This document shows positions 9,172 to 17,677 of a stretch of DNA of 64,000 nucleotides, piece after piece; position 1 is the stretch's first letter; the number at the start of each line of letters is the position of its first letter. The notes beneath the pieces are model-generated. The model did no database searches. It saw nothing but the letters and a program-made list of their open reading frames with translations, and was not told the DNA's origin. The position numbers and the translations under genes are program-made. Source of the stretch: Bacillus_BD oryzisoli (GTDB lineage: Bacteria; Bacillota; Bacilli; Bacillales; Cytobacillaceae). The stretch covers positions 1,026,001-1,090,000 of the forward strand of contig NZ_CP137640.1 in NCBI RefSeq assembly GCF_036670025.1, written 5' to 3'.

Positions 9172-10209
9172 TTACGGTTTTATAAACTTAACACATACCG
9201 GGTGTGGAACAGTGATGTCCGACTGAATCAATGTCAGCCTTCCTGTTTCGGCGTTTCTTTTAAAAACAGTTAAATTACTTGATTCTTGATTAGAAGCAAT
9301 CATAAATTCCTCCGTGGGATCAAGAGAAAAATCACGCGGCCAGTCGCCTTCGGTTGAAATATGCTCTACAAAGGTCAGCTTGTACGCCTCATCAATGCTA
9401 AAAACGGCAATACTATTATGACCACGGTTTCCTGCATATATAAAGCGGCCGTCAGAAGAAAGCTGAATAGCGCTGCCTTGATTGTTTTCAGTAAAATCAC
9501 TAGGTTTAGTGGATATTGTTTGGATCTCTTTGAATGCTCCATTATTTGCATTATATTCTAAGACAACAACCTCTGAACTTAATTCGGTCATTACGTAGGC
9601 ATACTTTCCGTTTGGATGGAAGGCAAGATGGCGCGGACCGCTTCCTTTTGTAAAGGATATGTGATTTACTTTGACCAATTGGCCATCATTTAACTGGTAG
9701 GTTAAAAGCTGATCAATACCTAAATCAATCACTGTGATATATTTTTCATCCGGCGTGAAGGCTGCAAAATGTGTATGTGGCTGCTGATCAGCGTGTTCCC
9801 CTTGATGGTGGACAACAGAGGGATTTGCATGAATGGATCCGTCTTTTGCCACTATTATGTAAACCGCTGCCGTTCCTTTATGATAATTCCCCGATAAAAG
9901 ATGATGGTTATTCCGGTCGACACTTACATGACATGGAGGTGCGCCTTTTTCTGTTTGTTGATTTAGAAAGTGTAATTCACCCGTCTTACTGTTCAAAGAA
10001 TAGGCAGCAACACCTCCGTTTTCCCCATCTTTTGCAACTGAATATAAAAACTGGTTGTTTTCACTAATTGTTAAATAAGTAGGATTTTCTATTTTAGCAG
10101 CAACGGTAATTTCCTCAATCGCAGCTGATTCTGTATCAAAGATGAAGGAATAAATCCCCTCACTATCGCCTTTTGTGTATGTGCCGATAAATCCGTGAAA
10201 CTTTGTCAT
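9172..10209 (-). CDS. pgl: Lactonase family beta-propeller (6-phosphogluconolactonase type)
   Basis: A 345-residue seven-bladed beta-propeller of the YkgB/Pgl family, which hydrolyses 6-phosphogluconolactone in the oxidative pentose phosphate pathway. Blade-like repeats are visible (NPTYLTISENNQFLYSVAK, PPCHVSVDRNNHHLLSGNY, GPRHLAFHPNGKYAYVMTE, GSAIQLSSDGRFIYAGNR, WPRDFSLDPTEEFMIASNQ). No signal peptide, so cytosolic. AGGAGG lies eight bases before the ATG at 10209. The gene is monocistronic and divergent from the YczE-like gene; a 12-bp inverted repeat lies between them. Family members with other lactone substrates exist, so the exact substrate is inferred. Confidence 0.85.
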   Translation of the reverse strand: MTKFHGFIGTYTKGDSEGIYSFIFDTESAAIEEITVAAKIENPTYLTISENNQFLYSVAKDGENGGVAAYSLNSKTGELHFLNQQTEKGAPPCHVSVDRNNHHLLSGNYHKGTAAVYIIVAKDGSIHANPSVVHHQGEHADQQPHTHFAAFTPDEKYITVIDLGIDQLLTYQLNDGQLVKVNHISFTKGSGPRHLAFHPNGKYAYVMTELSSEVVVLEYNANNGAFKEIQTISTKPSDFTENNQGSAIQLSSDGRFIYAGNRGHNSIAVFSIDEAYKLTFVEHISTEGDWPRDFSLDPTEEFMIASNQESSNLTVFKRNAETGRLTLIQSDITVPHPVCVKFIKP

Positions 10210-10237
10210 TAATAGACCTCCTGTATTATATTACTAT

Positions 10238-10274
10238 GCAAATTGAATCTTATCATAATACTGATTCAATTTGC
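10238..10274. repeat. 12-bp perfect inverted repeat between divergent genes
   Basis: GCAAATTGAATC (10238-10249) and GATTCAATTTGC (10263-10274) are perfect inverted copies around a 13-nt AT-rich spacer, 28 bases upstream of the lactonase start and about 145 before the YczE-like start. No T-run follows. It could be an operator for one or both genes. Confidence 0.6.
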
Positions 10275-10418
10275 GAGCGGTGACTTATTGAAATAGTCTA
10301 TTAATCTGCAGGTAATCGGAATAAATAGTGGAAAAGCTGTATATTTTATAACATGCAGCAGTTAATCAGGTGCATATTGCTCAAAAATAAGACTAGAAAA
10401 AATACTGAGGGAAAACGA

Positions 10419-11021
10419 ATGGGCAAAAAAATACTATTTTATGTAATTGGGATCAGCATTGCTTGTTTGGGTGTTACGTTTATCCTGAAGTCAAATGCCG
10501 GTGCGGGTCCTCAGGATGTCGTGTTAATGGTTTTAGCGAAAAAGTCGGGTTTTACCTTTGGTACCTGGGTGATTATTTCCCAAGGAGTGTTTTTATTATT
10601 TAATTCATTTCTGTTAAAGAAAAGACCAGAGTTTGAATCAGTTATTACGATGATTTTTTGGGGACTTGTTGTTGATTTTTGGATGGAAATCATTTTTTAT
10701 GATTTGGAGTTATTTTTAAGTACTCCATTGTTACGATGGTGCTGTTTTCTGCTAGGTGTATTATTAATTGGGATTGGTGTGGGAATTTATTTAACCCCTA
10801 ATCTGCCAAGAATGCCATATGACGGTATGATGGTTGCCTTATGTGAAAGATTCCAATTAAGTTTAATGGTATCAAGAACAATCCTTGAGATTACCTTTAT
10901 TATCATTGGGATCCTAGTTGGGGGAAACATAGGAGCCGGTACAATTGTATTAGTTTTATGTATCGGAACCATCATTCAATTTTTTAATCAATTATCACGA
11001 AAAATTTACACAATAAGCTAA
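10419..11021 (+). CDS. YczE/YyaS/YitT family membrane protein
   Basis: A 200-residue integral membrane protein with five predicted transmembrane helices (starting ILFYVIGISIACLGVTFIL). The NAGAGPQDVVLMVLA and YLTPNLPRMPYDGMMVAL segments repeat the family pattern of a small polar loop with Gly-Pro and Asp after a helix, as in B. subtilis YczE (COG2364). Molecular function is unknown; YczE affects lipopeptide production in some strains. The start ATG 10419 has GAGGG seven bases upstream; the longer frame from 10353 has no site. Confidence 0.75.
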   Translation: MGKKILFYVIGISIACLGVTFILKSNAGAGPQDVVLMVLAKKSGFTFGTWVIISQGVFLLFNSFLLKKRPEFESVITMIFWGLVVDFWMEIIFYDLELFLSTPLLRWCCFLLGVLLIGIGVGIYLTPNLPRMPYDGMMVALCERFQLSLMVSRTILEITFIIIGILVGGNIGAGTIVLVLCIGTIIQFFNQLSRKIYTIS

Positions 11022-11048
11022 TGCTCTCCAAAAGGAGAGCATTCTTTA
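11021..11048 (+). terminator. Terminator overlapping stop of YczE-like gene
   Basis: ATGCTCTCC pairs with GGAGAGCAT across CAAAA-type loop and overlaps the TAA; T-rich tail. It separates two convergent genes. Confidence 0.85.
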
Positions 11049-11693
11049 TTATTGCAGTGTTTGACTTGTCGTCGTGGTATAGCTGTTTAGCACCAACTGC
11101 ATATCTTGTGCATTCAGCTGTGCCACTTGATAGTATTGATGCTTGTTCTGATATTGGAATATCTCATATGCCATTTCAATATAGTTTGGCACTGAATCAG
11201 CAATTACCCTTCTGACAACAGGGTTTGTTACTTCGAGAGCTGCTTTTGTCAGTGAAGCTGCATCAGCCTTAATTAACCCAAGCATATAATTTGAAATACA
11301 ACGATCGCCAATTTCTGATGCATTCATTTTCGGTTTTCTTGGCTGGCTTGGAGTTAAGCCATAAACCACGTCATTAGATTGAGCCATTTTATAGCTGGAA
11401 GTAGGGTGTGATGGGTTCATACCGGATTTGAAGCATTCCGTTAGGATATTATAATTATCAAGCATAAATTGGTGCTGACGGTTAAGAATATCGGTTAATT
11501 CAGGATCCTTTACATGCTGCTTATATAGTAAATATTGATCCAAAGTTGAAATGGTGCAGCTTAATATTTCATGAACATCCATGATTTCATGGCCGCCATG
11601 CTTTGTGTCTGTAGGCTGCTGCATATTCTGCATCATTCCTTGGTTGTTGATATTAGGTTGTTGATTCATTGGTTGCTGCTGCATGTTCATCAT
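11049..11693 (-). CDS. Spore coat protein, CotF family
   Basis: A 214-residue protein with a Gln/Asn/Met-rich head (MQQQPMNQQPNINNQ) followed by a ferritin-like four-helix Coat_F domain from about residue 37 (HEIMDVHEILSCTISTLDQYLLY). Such proteins are found in the spore coat. The C-terminus (TTTTSQTLQ) is low complexity. GGAGGT lies ten bases before ATG 11693; a second ATG follows directly. Paralogues are frequent in the Bacillaceae, so I do not assign a specific cot name. Confidence 0.85.
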   Translation of the reverse strand: MMNMQQQPMNQQPNINNQGMMQNMQQPTDTKHGGHEIMDVHEILSCTISTLDQYLLYKQHVKDPELTDILNRQHQFMLDNYNILTECFKSGMNPSHPTSSYKMAQSNDVVYGLTPSQPRKPKMNASEIGDRCISNYMLGLIKADAASLTKAALEVTNPVVRRVIADSVPNYIEMAYEIFQYQNKHQYYQVAQLNAQDMQLVLNSYTTTTSQTLQ

Positions 11694-11833
11694 CTTGTAA
11701 ATGACCTCCGCTTACGAAATAATTGCAGGCGTTTTGCCGTACATGATTATTGTGTTAAAACTGACTGCAAAAATGTCAGGGAGATTCATCTATTGCTAGA
11801 AAGATCAACCTTTAAAGATTTTTTAGGGAGTTT

Positions 11834-11861
11834 TTGACTTTATATTATCACTTATGATAAT
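11834..11861 (+). promoter_or_regulatory. Sigma-A promoter of regulator-hydrolase operon
   Basis: TTGACT (11834-11839) and GATAAT (11856-11861) with a 16-base spacer lie 35 bases before the regulator start. The -10 is inside the right arm of the palindrome listed next. Confidence 0.55.
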
Positions 11862-11864
11862 ATA
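11841..11864. promoter_or_regulatory. 10-bp perfect palindromic operator candidate
   Basis: TATATTATCA and TGATAATATA are perfect inverted copies around CTTA. The site fills the -35/-10 spacer and the -10 of the promoter, the classical position for repression by a dimeric HTH protein, and lies directly ahead of an HTH regulator gene. Autoregulation is inferred. Confidence 0.6.
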
Positions 11865-11895
11865 ATCAATATAAATAATAAAAGGGTGATTTAAA

Positions 11896-12429
11896 GTGAA
11901 AGAACGAAAAATTGATATTTTATTGCATCCTGTCCGTTTAAGAATCATCCAAAAATTTCTTGGCGGTGATGAGAGAACGGCCAAGGAGCTTGCGCAGCTT
12001 CTTCCGGATATCGCGCAGGCAACACTTTATCGCCAGCTGGACACACTTCTGAAAGCAAATATCTTAATCATTACCGAAGAAAAACCAATCAGAGGAACAA
12101 TTGAAAAAGTATATGCCCTAAATCCAATGGAAGCAAGTATTACGACAAAGGATATTAACGGAATTTCTAAAGAAGAACATATTCAATATTTTATGCTCTT
12201 TACTACTCAGTTATTGGCGCAATTTGAAAGCTATTTAGAGAAGGATGAAATTGATCTGGAACGTGATGGGGTCGCATACAGGCAGACAGCCTTTTATCTG
12301 AGTGATGAGGAATTTCATGACTTAGTTATCGAGATTGTAAGGATTTTTCAAAAAGCAGCCAAAAATAAACCGAATCCTGATCGTAAGAAACGTTATATTT
12401 CAACGATTATTATTCCAGAAGCAGATTAG
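11896..12429 (+). CDS. Winged-helix transcriptional regulator (HTH_20/ArsR-like)
   Basis: A 177-residue protein with an N-terminal winged helix: LLHPVRLRIIQKFLGGDERTAKELAQLL then DIAQATLYRQLDTLLKANIL as recognition helix and wing. The C-terminal ~100 residues (LFTTQLLAQFESYLEKDEIDLERDGVAYRQTAFYLSDEEF) form an effector or dimer domain as in YdfL/YceK-like Bacillus regulators. GTG start at 11896 behind AAAGGG. The hydrolase gene starts 12 bases after the stop, so the two are co-transcribed and the regulator probably controls both through the palindrome upstream. Effector unknown. Confidence 0.8.
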   Translation: MKERKIDILLHPVRLRIIQKFLGGDERTAKELAQLLPDIAQATLYRQLDTLLKANILIITEEKPIRGTIEKVYALNPMEASITTKDINGISKEEHIQYFMLFTTQLLAQFESYLEKDEIDLERDGVAYRQTAFYLSDEEFHDLVIEIVRIFQKAAKNKPNPDRKKRYISTIIIPEAD

Positions 12430-12441
12430 GAGGATGAAAAA

Positions 12442-13386
12442 ATGAGCCAAATGGAAGAAGTAACGATTGAAAGTCAGTTTACACTTAAAGGTACATTAAC
12501 GACCCCAACCGATTTGAAGGAAAGAAATCCGGCCATTTTGATCATTCCCGGAACAGGAATGACGAACAGGGATGGTAACGACAAAGGAATCAATATCAAT
12601 ATCTACAAAGATTTGGCTGACTTTTTTACATCCATTGGTTTTATAACTTTTCGTTATGATAAAAGAGGAACTCATGAAAGCGACGGTGATTATTATACCG
12701 CCGGAGTACAGGACCTTATTGATGATGCTTGTGCCTGTGTTCACTTTTTAAAAAAGGATCAGCGTGTTGATGCCGATTCTGTGTTAATTTTAGGACATAG
12801 TGAAGGAGCCTTGCTTGCACCGGCGGTACATGCTCAGGAACCTGTTGCCGGGCTGATTTTGTTAGCAGGTGCTGCAGAGCCTTCAAAGGTATTATTACCA
12901 AAACAGTTTGAAATGGCTATGAAAGAGATAAAGGAAACAAGAGGCTTTAAAGGCTGGTTATTTAAAGTCCTGAATGTCGCAAAAAAAGCTCAAAAACAAC
13001 AGGATGCAGTGATGGCAAAAATACTGAATTCAAAGGAAGATATGTTAAAAATCAAAGGAACAAAAGTAAATGCAAAATGGATGCGGGAGCAATATGATTA
13101 TAATGTCTGTGAGTACTTAGAAAAGGTAACCTGTCCTACGCTAGCGATTACAGGGGCAAAAGATATCCAAGTCCCCCCAGACCATGCGGAAAAAATTGCT
13201 TCAACTGTAAAAGGGGAATCTGAGTGGCATATTATACATGACATGAATCATATTTTACGTAAATATCCAAAAGACCATAAAATGCTCTCACTTATGAAGG
13301 AATATAAAGAGATGTTTGAACAGCCAATAGATGCTGAACTTTTAGAAGTAATGGAGAAATGGCTGAAAGAGAAGTATCTAAATTAA
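12442..13386 (+). CDS. Alpha/beta hydrolase
   Basis: A 314-residue alpha/beta hydrolase of the serine aminopeptidase S33/dienelactone-hydrolase-like group. An oxyanion-hole region IIPGTGMTNRDG lies near residue 35, the nucleophile elbow GHSEG near residue 116 (LILGHSEGALLAPAV), an acid residue probably in ITGAKDIQVPPDH near residue 240, and the His in IIHDMNHILR near residue 270. No signal peptide. Strong AGGAGG seven bases before the ATG. In operon with the HTH regulator; its substrate may be the regulator's ligand or a related ester. Confidence 0.8.
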   Translation: MSQMEEVTIESQFTLKGTLTTPTDLKERNPAILIIPGTGMTNRDGNDKGININIYKDLADFFTSIGFITFRYDKRGTHESDGDYYTAGVQDLIDDACACVHFLKKDQRVDADSVLILGHSEGALLAPAVHAQEPVAGLILLAGAAEPSKVLLPKQFEMAMKEIKETRGFKGWLFKVLNVAKKAQKQQDAVMAKILNSKEDMLKIKGTKVNAKWMREQYDYNVCEYLEKVTCPTLAITGAKDIQVPPDHAEKIASTVKGESEWHIIHDMNHILRKYPKDHKMLSLMKEYKEMFEQPIDAELLEVMEKWLKEKYLN

Positions 13387-13450
13387 GGTGTCAGACCACT
13401 ACAAAAAGACAAACCTATGCACTTTGTCTTTTTGTGGGGCCTGACACCTT
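13385..13450. repeat. Long imperfect inverted repeat (terminator / dispersed Bacillus element)
   Basis: Arms of about 28 bases begin AAGGTGTCAG and continue to ACAAAAAGACAAA, with the complementary copy ending CTGACACCTT; a handful of mismatches and a 9-nt loop. It overlaps the hydrolase TAA and sits between convergent genes, so it can act as a bidirectional terminator. GGTGTCAGGC-type hairpins recur in Bacillus genomes, which is background knowledge, not something seen here. Confidence 0.75.
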
Positions 13451-13458
13451 TTCATTTT

Positions 13459-14760
13459 TTAATGAGGCAGATATGCGAGCTGATAGAAGAAAAGTACAGC
13501 GAAAACGTAGACAATTGGATGAACCTCACGCCATTTACCTTTAACAACTTTTAAGATCGGATAAGAAATAAATCCAAGCGCGATACCGGTTGCAATGCTG
13601 GATGTTAACGGCATACTTAAAATGATTAAAAAGGCCGGGAAGGCTTCTTCAAATTCATTCCACTTGATATGAACCACATTCCCCATCATTAAACTGCCAA
13701 CGATAATTAATGCAGGTGCCGTTATAGCGGAAAGACCTGATACCGCACTGACAAGCGGACCGAAAAAAGCAGATACAATAAATAGGATGGACACGGTTAA
13801 TGTTGTTAAGCCTGTTCTCCCTCCGGCAGCAACACCTGTAGAAGATTCGATGAATGCTGAGGTAGGACTTGTACCAAACATCGCTCCAATTGTTGTAGCA
13901 ACTGAATCTGATAGCAGTGCTTCACGTGCCCGCGGCATTTTATTCCCTTTCATCAGTCCAGCCTGCTGTGCTACAGCAACCATTGTACCTGTTGTATCAA
14001 AAATGGTTACTAATAAGAAGGAAAAGACAACTGCATATAGGCTGTGTTGAATCACTTCACTAAATGCAGTAATTGGATTTGCGACCATGAGACCTTCAGG
14101 CAGACTAGGAAATGCGACAAATCCATCTTGGAATGAGAGTTGGCCAAAAAAGAATGCGATTAAACCGGTTATCACCATTCCTATGAATAATGCGCCATTC
14201 ACTCCCAATGTCATTAGAATTAACGTAATAGCTAAGCCGACTAATGCTAATATAGCGGATGGTGAATGAAGATCACCAAGTGCAACGAGATTAGTGGGAT
14301 GGCTTGTAATTAAGCCTGTTAACCGTAGACCAATAAAGGCAATAAATAAACCTATCCCTGCACTAATCCCATGTTTTAGGTTTTCTGGTATTGCTTCAAT
14401 CAACACTTCACGGAAGCGTGTAAAAGATAAAATAATGAAAATGATTCCTGCGACAAATACAGCTGCAAATGCTGTTTGATAGTCGATATTGCCATGTGAA
14501 CCAACGACTGAATAGGCAAAATAGGCATTCATGCCCATTCCAGGAGCAATCGCGATCGGATAGTTCGCAAATAGAGCCATCCATAGAGTTCCAACAACAG
14601 AGGCAATAATGGTCGCCAAAAATACTTGGTCAAAAGGAACACCGGCATCGGACAAAATAATCGGGTTGACGACAACGATATAGACCATTGTTAGAAAGGT
14701 AGTGACCCCGGCCATTATCTCAGTTTTTACGGATGTATGATTTTCTTTGAGTTTAAACAT
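13459..14760 (-). CDS. NCS2/AzgA-type purine permease (PbuG-like)
   Basis: A 433-residue polytopic transporter of the hypoxanthine/guanine/adenine permease family, importing nucleobases by proton symport. Family landmarks: VKTEIMAGVTTFLTMVYIVVVNP at the N-terminus, NYPIAIAPGMGMNAYFAYSV, the DTTGTMVAVAQQAGLM helix, GAMFGTSPTSAFIESSTGVAAGGRTGL, and APALIIVGSLMM. Start is ATG 14760 with GGAGGG five bases upstream. I looked for a purine riboswitch in the leader and saw none; half-sites CGAA and TTCG resemble PurR boxes but are spaced too widely. It serves as an intact comparison for the damaged paralogue at 28792. Confidence 0.88.
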   Translation of the reverse strand: MFKLKENHTSVKTEIMAGVTTFLTMVYIVVVNPIILSDAGVPFDQVFLATIIASVVGTLWMALFANYPIAIAPGMGMNAYFAYSVVGSHGNIDYQTAFAAVFVAGIIFIILSFTRFREVLIEAIPENLKHGISAGIGLFIAFIGLRLTGLITSHPTNLVALGDLHSPSAILALVGLAITLILMTLGVNGALFIGMVITGLIAFFFGQLSFQDGFVAFPSLPEGLMVANPITAFSEVIQHSLYAVVFSFLLVTIFDTTGTMVAVAQQAGLMKGNKMPRAREALLSDSVATTIGAMFGTSPTSAFIESSTGVAAGGRTGLTTLTVSILFIVSAFFGPLVSAVSGLSAITAPALIIVGSLMMGNVVHIKWNEFEEAFPAFLIILSMPLTSSIATGIALGFISYPILKVVKGKWREVHPIVYVFAVLFFYQLAYLPH

Positions 14761-14902
14761 AATGCCCTCCATAAAAGTACGAACGTTTTACAAACACATT
14801 TTATATAATATTCGTTTTTGTTATGTAATTCAAGTTTTTTCTTAGTATAAGTAAAAACCAAGTATTGATGCTCCGAATGATAAAAAATGATTATAAAATA
14901 GG

Positions 14903-14941
14903 AAAGGGTAAAAATCCGTTAATGGATTCTTACCCTTTTGA
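14903..14941 (-). terminator. Terminator after pit
   Basis: AAAAGGGTAAGAATCC pairs with GGATTTTTACCCTTT (read on the minus strand) around a short loop, with T-run. Confidence 0.85.
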
Positions 14942-14963
14942 TTCCTATATGAACCATTTAAAA

Positions 14964-15962
14964 TTAAAGAAATATATTTAATAAATAATAGAAAATACCT
15001 GCTACAGTTGCTGAAATCGGTAATGTGATCACCCAAGTTATAAGCATCCGCTGTGCTGTTCCCCATTTAACACCTTTTAAACGATGGGATGCCCCAACGC
15101 CCATAATAGAGGAGGAAATAACATGTGTAGTACTTACCGGTAAATGAATGTAAGTAGCGCCGAAAATGATCATTGCACCAGTTAAATCGGCAGCAACTCC
15201 GTTAACAGGGCGGATTTTCATGATATTACCGCCGACAGTCTTAATAATTTTCCAACCGCCGACAGAAGTACCAAGGCCCATGGCAAGAGCACAGGAAAAT
15301 TGAACCCAGAATGGAACATCGTCAGTAGTCAGCTGTCCGGCAGAAATTAAGGCCATTGTGATAATTCCCATCGCTTTTTGGGCATCATTTGTTCCGTGAG
15401 AGTATGCTTGTAGTGCAGCTGTGAAAATTTGAAAGATCCGAAAACCCTTATTTGTTTTCGTTAAATTATTCTCTTTGAATATGACTTTAAAGATACTATA
15501 GACAATATAACCTACGACAAAGGCTAGTATTGGAGATATGATAAGTGCTTGAATAATTTTAAGAAAACCGTTGTAATTCAGTGCATTGAATCCGGCAGCG
15601 GCGATAGCGGCACCGGCAATGGAACCGATAATGGCATGCGATGAGCTGCTTGGGATTCCATAGTACCATGTTAGCAAGTTCCAAAAGATGGCTGCTAATA
15701 AAGCCGCTAAAATAACAACAGAGCCATTTTCCAATGTAAAGGGATCAACAATATCCTTGGTAATTGCTTTTGCCACGCCCGTAAAGGTCATGGCACCAAT
15801 GAAGTTCATCGTTGCCGCTAATAGAATTGCATGCCGTGGTTTCAGCGCTTTTGTTGAAACTGCTGTGGCAATTGCATTTGCCGTGTCATGAAATCCATTA
15901 ATGAAATCAAATGCTAAGGCACAAATGACAATTAAAACCGTTAAAAAAATAAGTCCATCCAT
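14964..15962 (-). CDS. pit: Low-affinity inorganic phosphate transporter Pit
   Basis: A 332-residue PiT-family symporter with about ten transmembrane helices. Both copies of the family signature are visible: ALAFDFINGFHDTANAIAT near residue 16 and QAYSHGTNDAQKAMGIIT near residue 190. Members import metal-phosphate with protons. AAGGAG precedes the start. The upstream DUF47 gene ends 14 bases before it, the usual pit-ykaA type operon of Bacillus. Confidence 0.92.
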   Translation of the reverse strand: MDGLIFLTVLIVICALAFDFINGFHDTANAIATAVSTKALKPRHAILLAATMNFIGAMTFTGVAKAITKDIVDPFTLENGSVVILAALLAAIFWNLLTWYYGIPSSSSHAIIGSIAGAAIAAAGFNALNYNGFLKIIQALIISPILAFVVGYIVYSIFKVIFKENNLTKTNKGFRIFQIFTAALQAYSHGTNDAQKAMGIITMALISAGQLTTDDVPFWVQFSCALAMGLGTSVGGWKIIKTVGGNIMKIRPVNGVAADLTGAMIIFGATYIHLPVSTTHVISSSIMGVGASHRLKGVKWGTAQRMLITWVITLPISATVAGIFYYLLNIFL

Positions 15963-15976
15963 TTAGTTATTACTCC

Positions 15977-16594
15977 TTATGCATTTTTCATTATGATTGT
16001 TTCTAATGTATTGGCGACATTTTGACAGTAATCAGCTATATCTTCAAGGTTTTCATAAATTTCTTTGTATTGAATGATTTTAATTGGATCTTTTTCAACT
16101 GAAAACAAATGTTTAATCGATTGTCTTTGAATTCCATCACATTTGGATTCATAATCCTTAATCTTGATGGCATGGTCACGAATTTGTGGCAGCTTTTTCG
16201 TTGATAGAAGGTCAATGGAATCCTGAATTTCATGAGCACAGTTTTTAATGGCATCAACGAATTTCAGCATGAAATCATCTGCTTCTGTAATGGAATACAT
16301 TTCAAATAAGGCGGAGCAATGTTCAAGACCGTCTAAAACATCATCCATACTCATCGCTAGAGCAAGAATATCTTCTCTTTCGATTGGCGTGATAAAGGCA
16401 TTGTTTAATTCTTTAATCACATCGTGGATGTATGTATCTCCTTTCGTTTCATAATCTTTCATTGTTTCGGAGAAGACCTTTAAGTCACTGACATTTTTTA
16501 ATTTATAGTCATAGAAATAGTTTGCTGCTTCCTTCAAATTTGTAGAGATGTTGTTTAGTAAAATGGAAAATTTATCCTTTTTCTTGAATACCAT
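15977..16594 (-). CDS. DUF47 (PhoU-like) Pit accessory protein YkaA
   Basis: A 205-residue all-helical protein related to PhoU, placed directly upstream of pit. Conserved segments are YETKGDTYIHDVIKELNNAFITPIEREDILALAMSMDDVLDGLEH, in which the acidic ExxGD and DxxD patterns bind metal in PhoU-like folds. It probably regulates Pit activity. Start ATG 16594 follows GGGGG by about eight bases; the frame can be read 36 bases further up but without a site. Confidence 0.88.
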   Translation of the reverse strand: MVFKKKDKFSILLNNISTNLKEAANYFYDYKLKNVSDLKVFSETMKDYETKGDTYIHDVIKELNNAFITPIEREDILALAMSMDDVLDGLEHCSALFEMYSITEADDFMLKFVDAIKNCAHEIQDSIDLLSTKKLPQIRDHAIKIKDYESKCDGIQRQSIKHLFSVEKDPIKIIQYKEIYENLEDIADYCQNVANTLETIIMKNA

Positions 16595-16843
16595 TCTTGT
16601 TACCCCCAATTTTTTATCCGCTTTTGCCAAAACAAGCCTAGATAATTTTATAAGAAATATGTCGAATGTTAAAGTTTTTTCACTTAAAATTTACAAAATC
16701 TTAATATTAATAGCCTTGCGTTCTTTATAAATTCATTTTCATATTTTTAATATTTGTTTGTGTGAAGGATTTATGTGTATTTTATTCAGTCTATTTCATT
16801 TGAGTGTTAAAATATGGTTAAATTAGGTAATGGAGGTGCAAAA

Positions 16844-17668
16844 ATGGTTACAAGCATAAATCATAAAATGCAATTGCATAATGGAGTAGAGATGCCGCAG
16901 TTTGGGCTTGGCGTTTACAAGGTGGAGGAAGGAAAGGTTACCTTAGAAACTGTAAAAACAGCATTAAGCACGGGTTACCGCTCCATTGATACGGCTGCTT
17001 ACTATGATAACGAAGAAGGAGTCGGTCAGGCTCTAAAAGAAAGCGGTATTCCGCGCGAGGAAATCTTTGTCACTACAAAGGTTTGGAATGATGATCAAGG
17101 GTATGAAGAAACACTTGCAGCTTTTGAAAAAAGCCGCAAAAAACTTGGCTTGGATTATATTGATTTATACTTAGTTCATTGGCCGGTTAAGGATAAATAT
17201 GTACATACTTGGAAAGCATTAGAGAAGTTATATCAAGAGGGCATCATTAAAGCAATAGGAGTGAGTAACTTTCAGATTCATCATCTTGAGGATTTATTTG
17301 CTCGTGCGAACGAAAAGCCTGTCTTGAACCAAATCGAACTTCACCCTTTATTGACGCAGGAAAAAGTAAGGGCATTTTGTAAAGAAAATGATATTGCCGT
17401 TGAAGCGTGGTCGCCGATTGCCAGAGGGAATTTAATAAACGAGCCAGTATTGTTGTCAATTGCTGAAAAGTATGGGAAGACAAGCACACAGGTCATTTTA
17501 AGATGGCATTTGCAAAATGATGTGATCGTTATTCCTAAATCCGTAACACCTTCCAGAATTAAAGAAAATGCAGATATATTTAATTTTGAATTAACAAAAG
17601 AGGATATGAAAAAAATTAATGGCTTAAATGAAAATAAGCGTTTTGGTCCAAATCCGGACGATTTTTAA
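16844..17668 (+). CDS. Aldo/keto reductase (YvgN/YtbE-like)
   Basis: A 274-residue NADPH-dependent TIM-barrel reductase, close in length to the methylglyoxal/glyoxal reductase YvgN. The AKR tetrad is complete: D and Y in DTAAYYDNE (about residues 48 and 53), K in TTKVWND (about 79) and H in YLVHWPV (about 111). The NADP-binding IPKSVTPSRIKEN is near the C-terminus. Start ATG 16844 has GGAGGTG six bases upstream; the earlier in-frame ATG at 16814 has no site. Detoxification of reactive aldehydes is the likely role. Confidence 0.9.
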   Translation: MVTSINHKMQLHNGVEMPQFGLGVYKVEEGKVTLETVKTALSTGYRSIDTAAYYDNEEGVGQALKESGIPREEIFVTTKVWNDDQGYEETLAAFEKSRKKLGLDYIDLYLVHWPVKDKYVHTWKALEKLYQEGIIKAIGVSNFQIHHLEDLFARANEKPVLNQIELHPLLTQEKVRAFCKENDIAVEAWSPIARGNLINEPVLLSIAEKYGKTSTQVILRWHLQNDVIVIPKSVTPSRIKENADIFNFELTKEDMKKINGLNENKRFGPNPDDF

Positions 17669-17677
17669 AAGTAAAAA

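Noticed and set aside
14761..14840. PurR boxes or purine riboswitch before the intact permease
   Set aside because: CGAA and TTCG half-sites exist but are 27 bases apart, wider than the usual PurBox pair, and no TTTCTAC / CCGTAAA riboswitch core is present.
14842..15066. 74-codon minus-strand frame at the end of pit
   Set aside because: Overlaps the pit 3' end in another frame and crosses its terminator.
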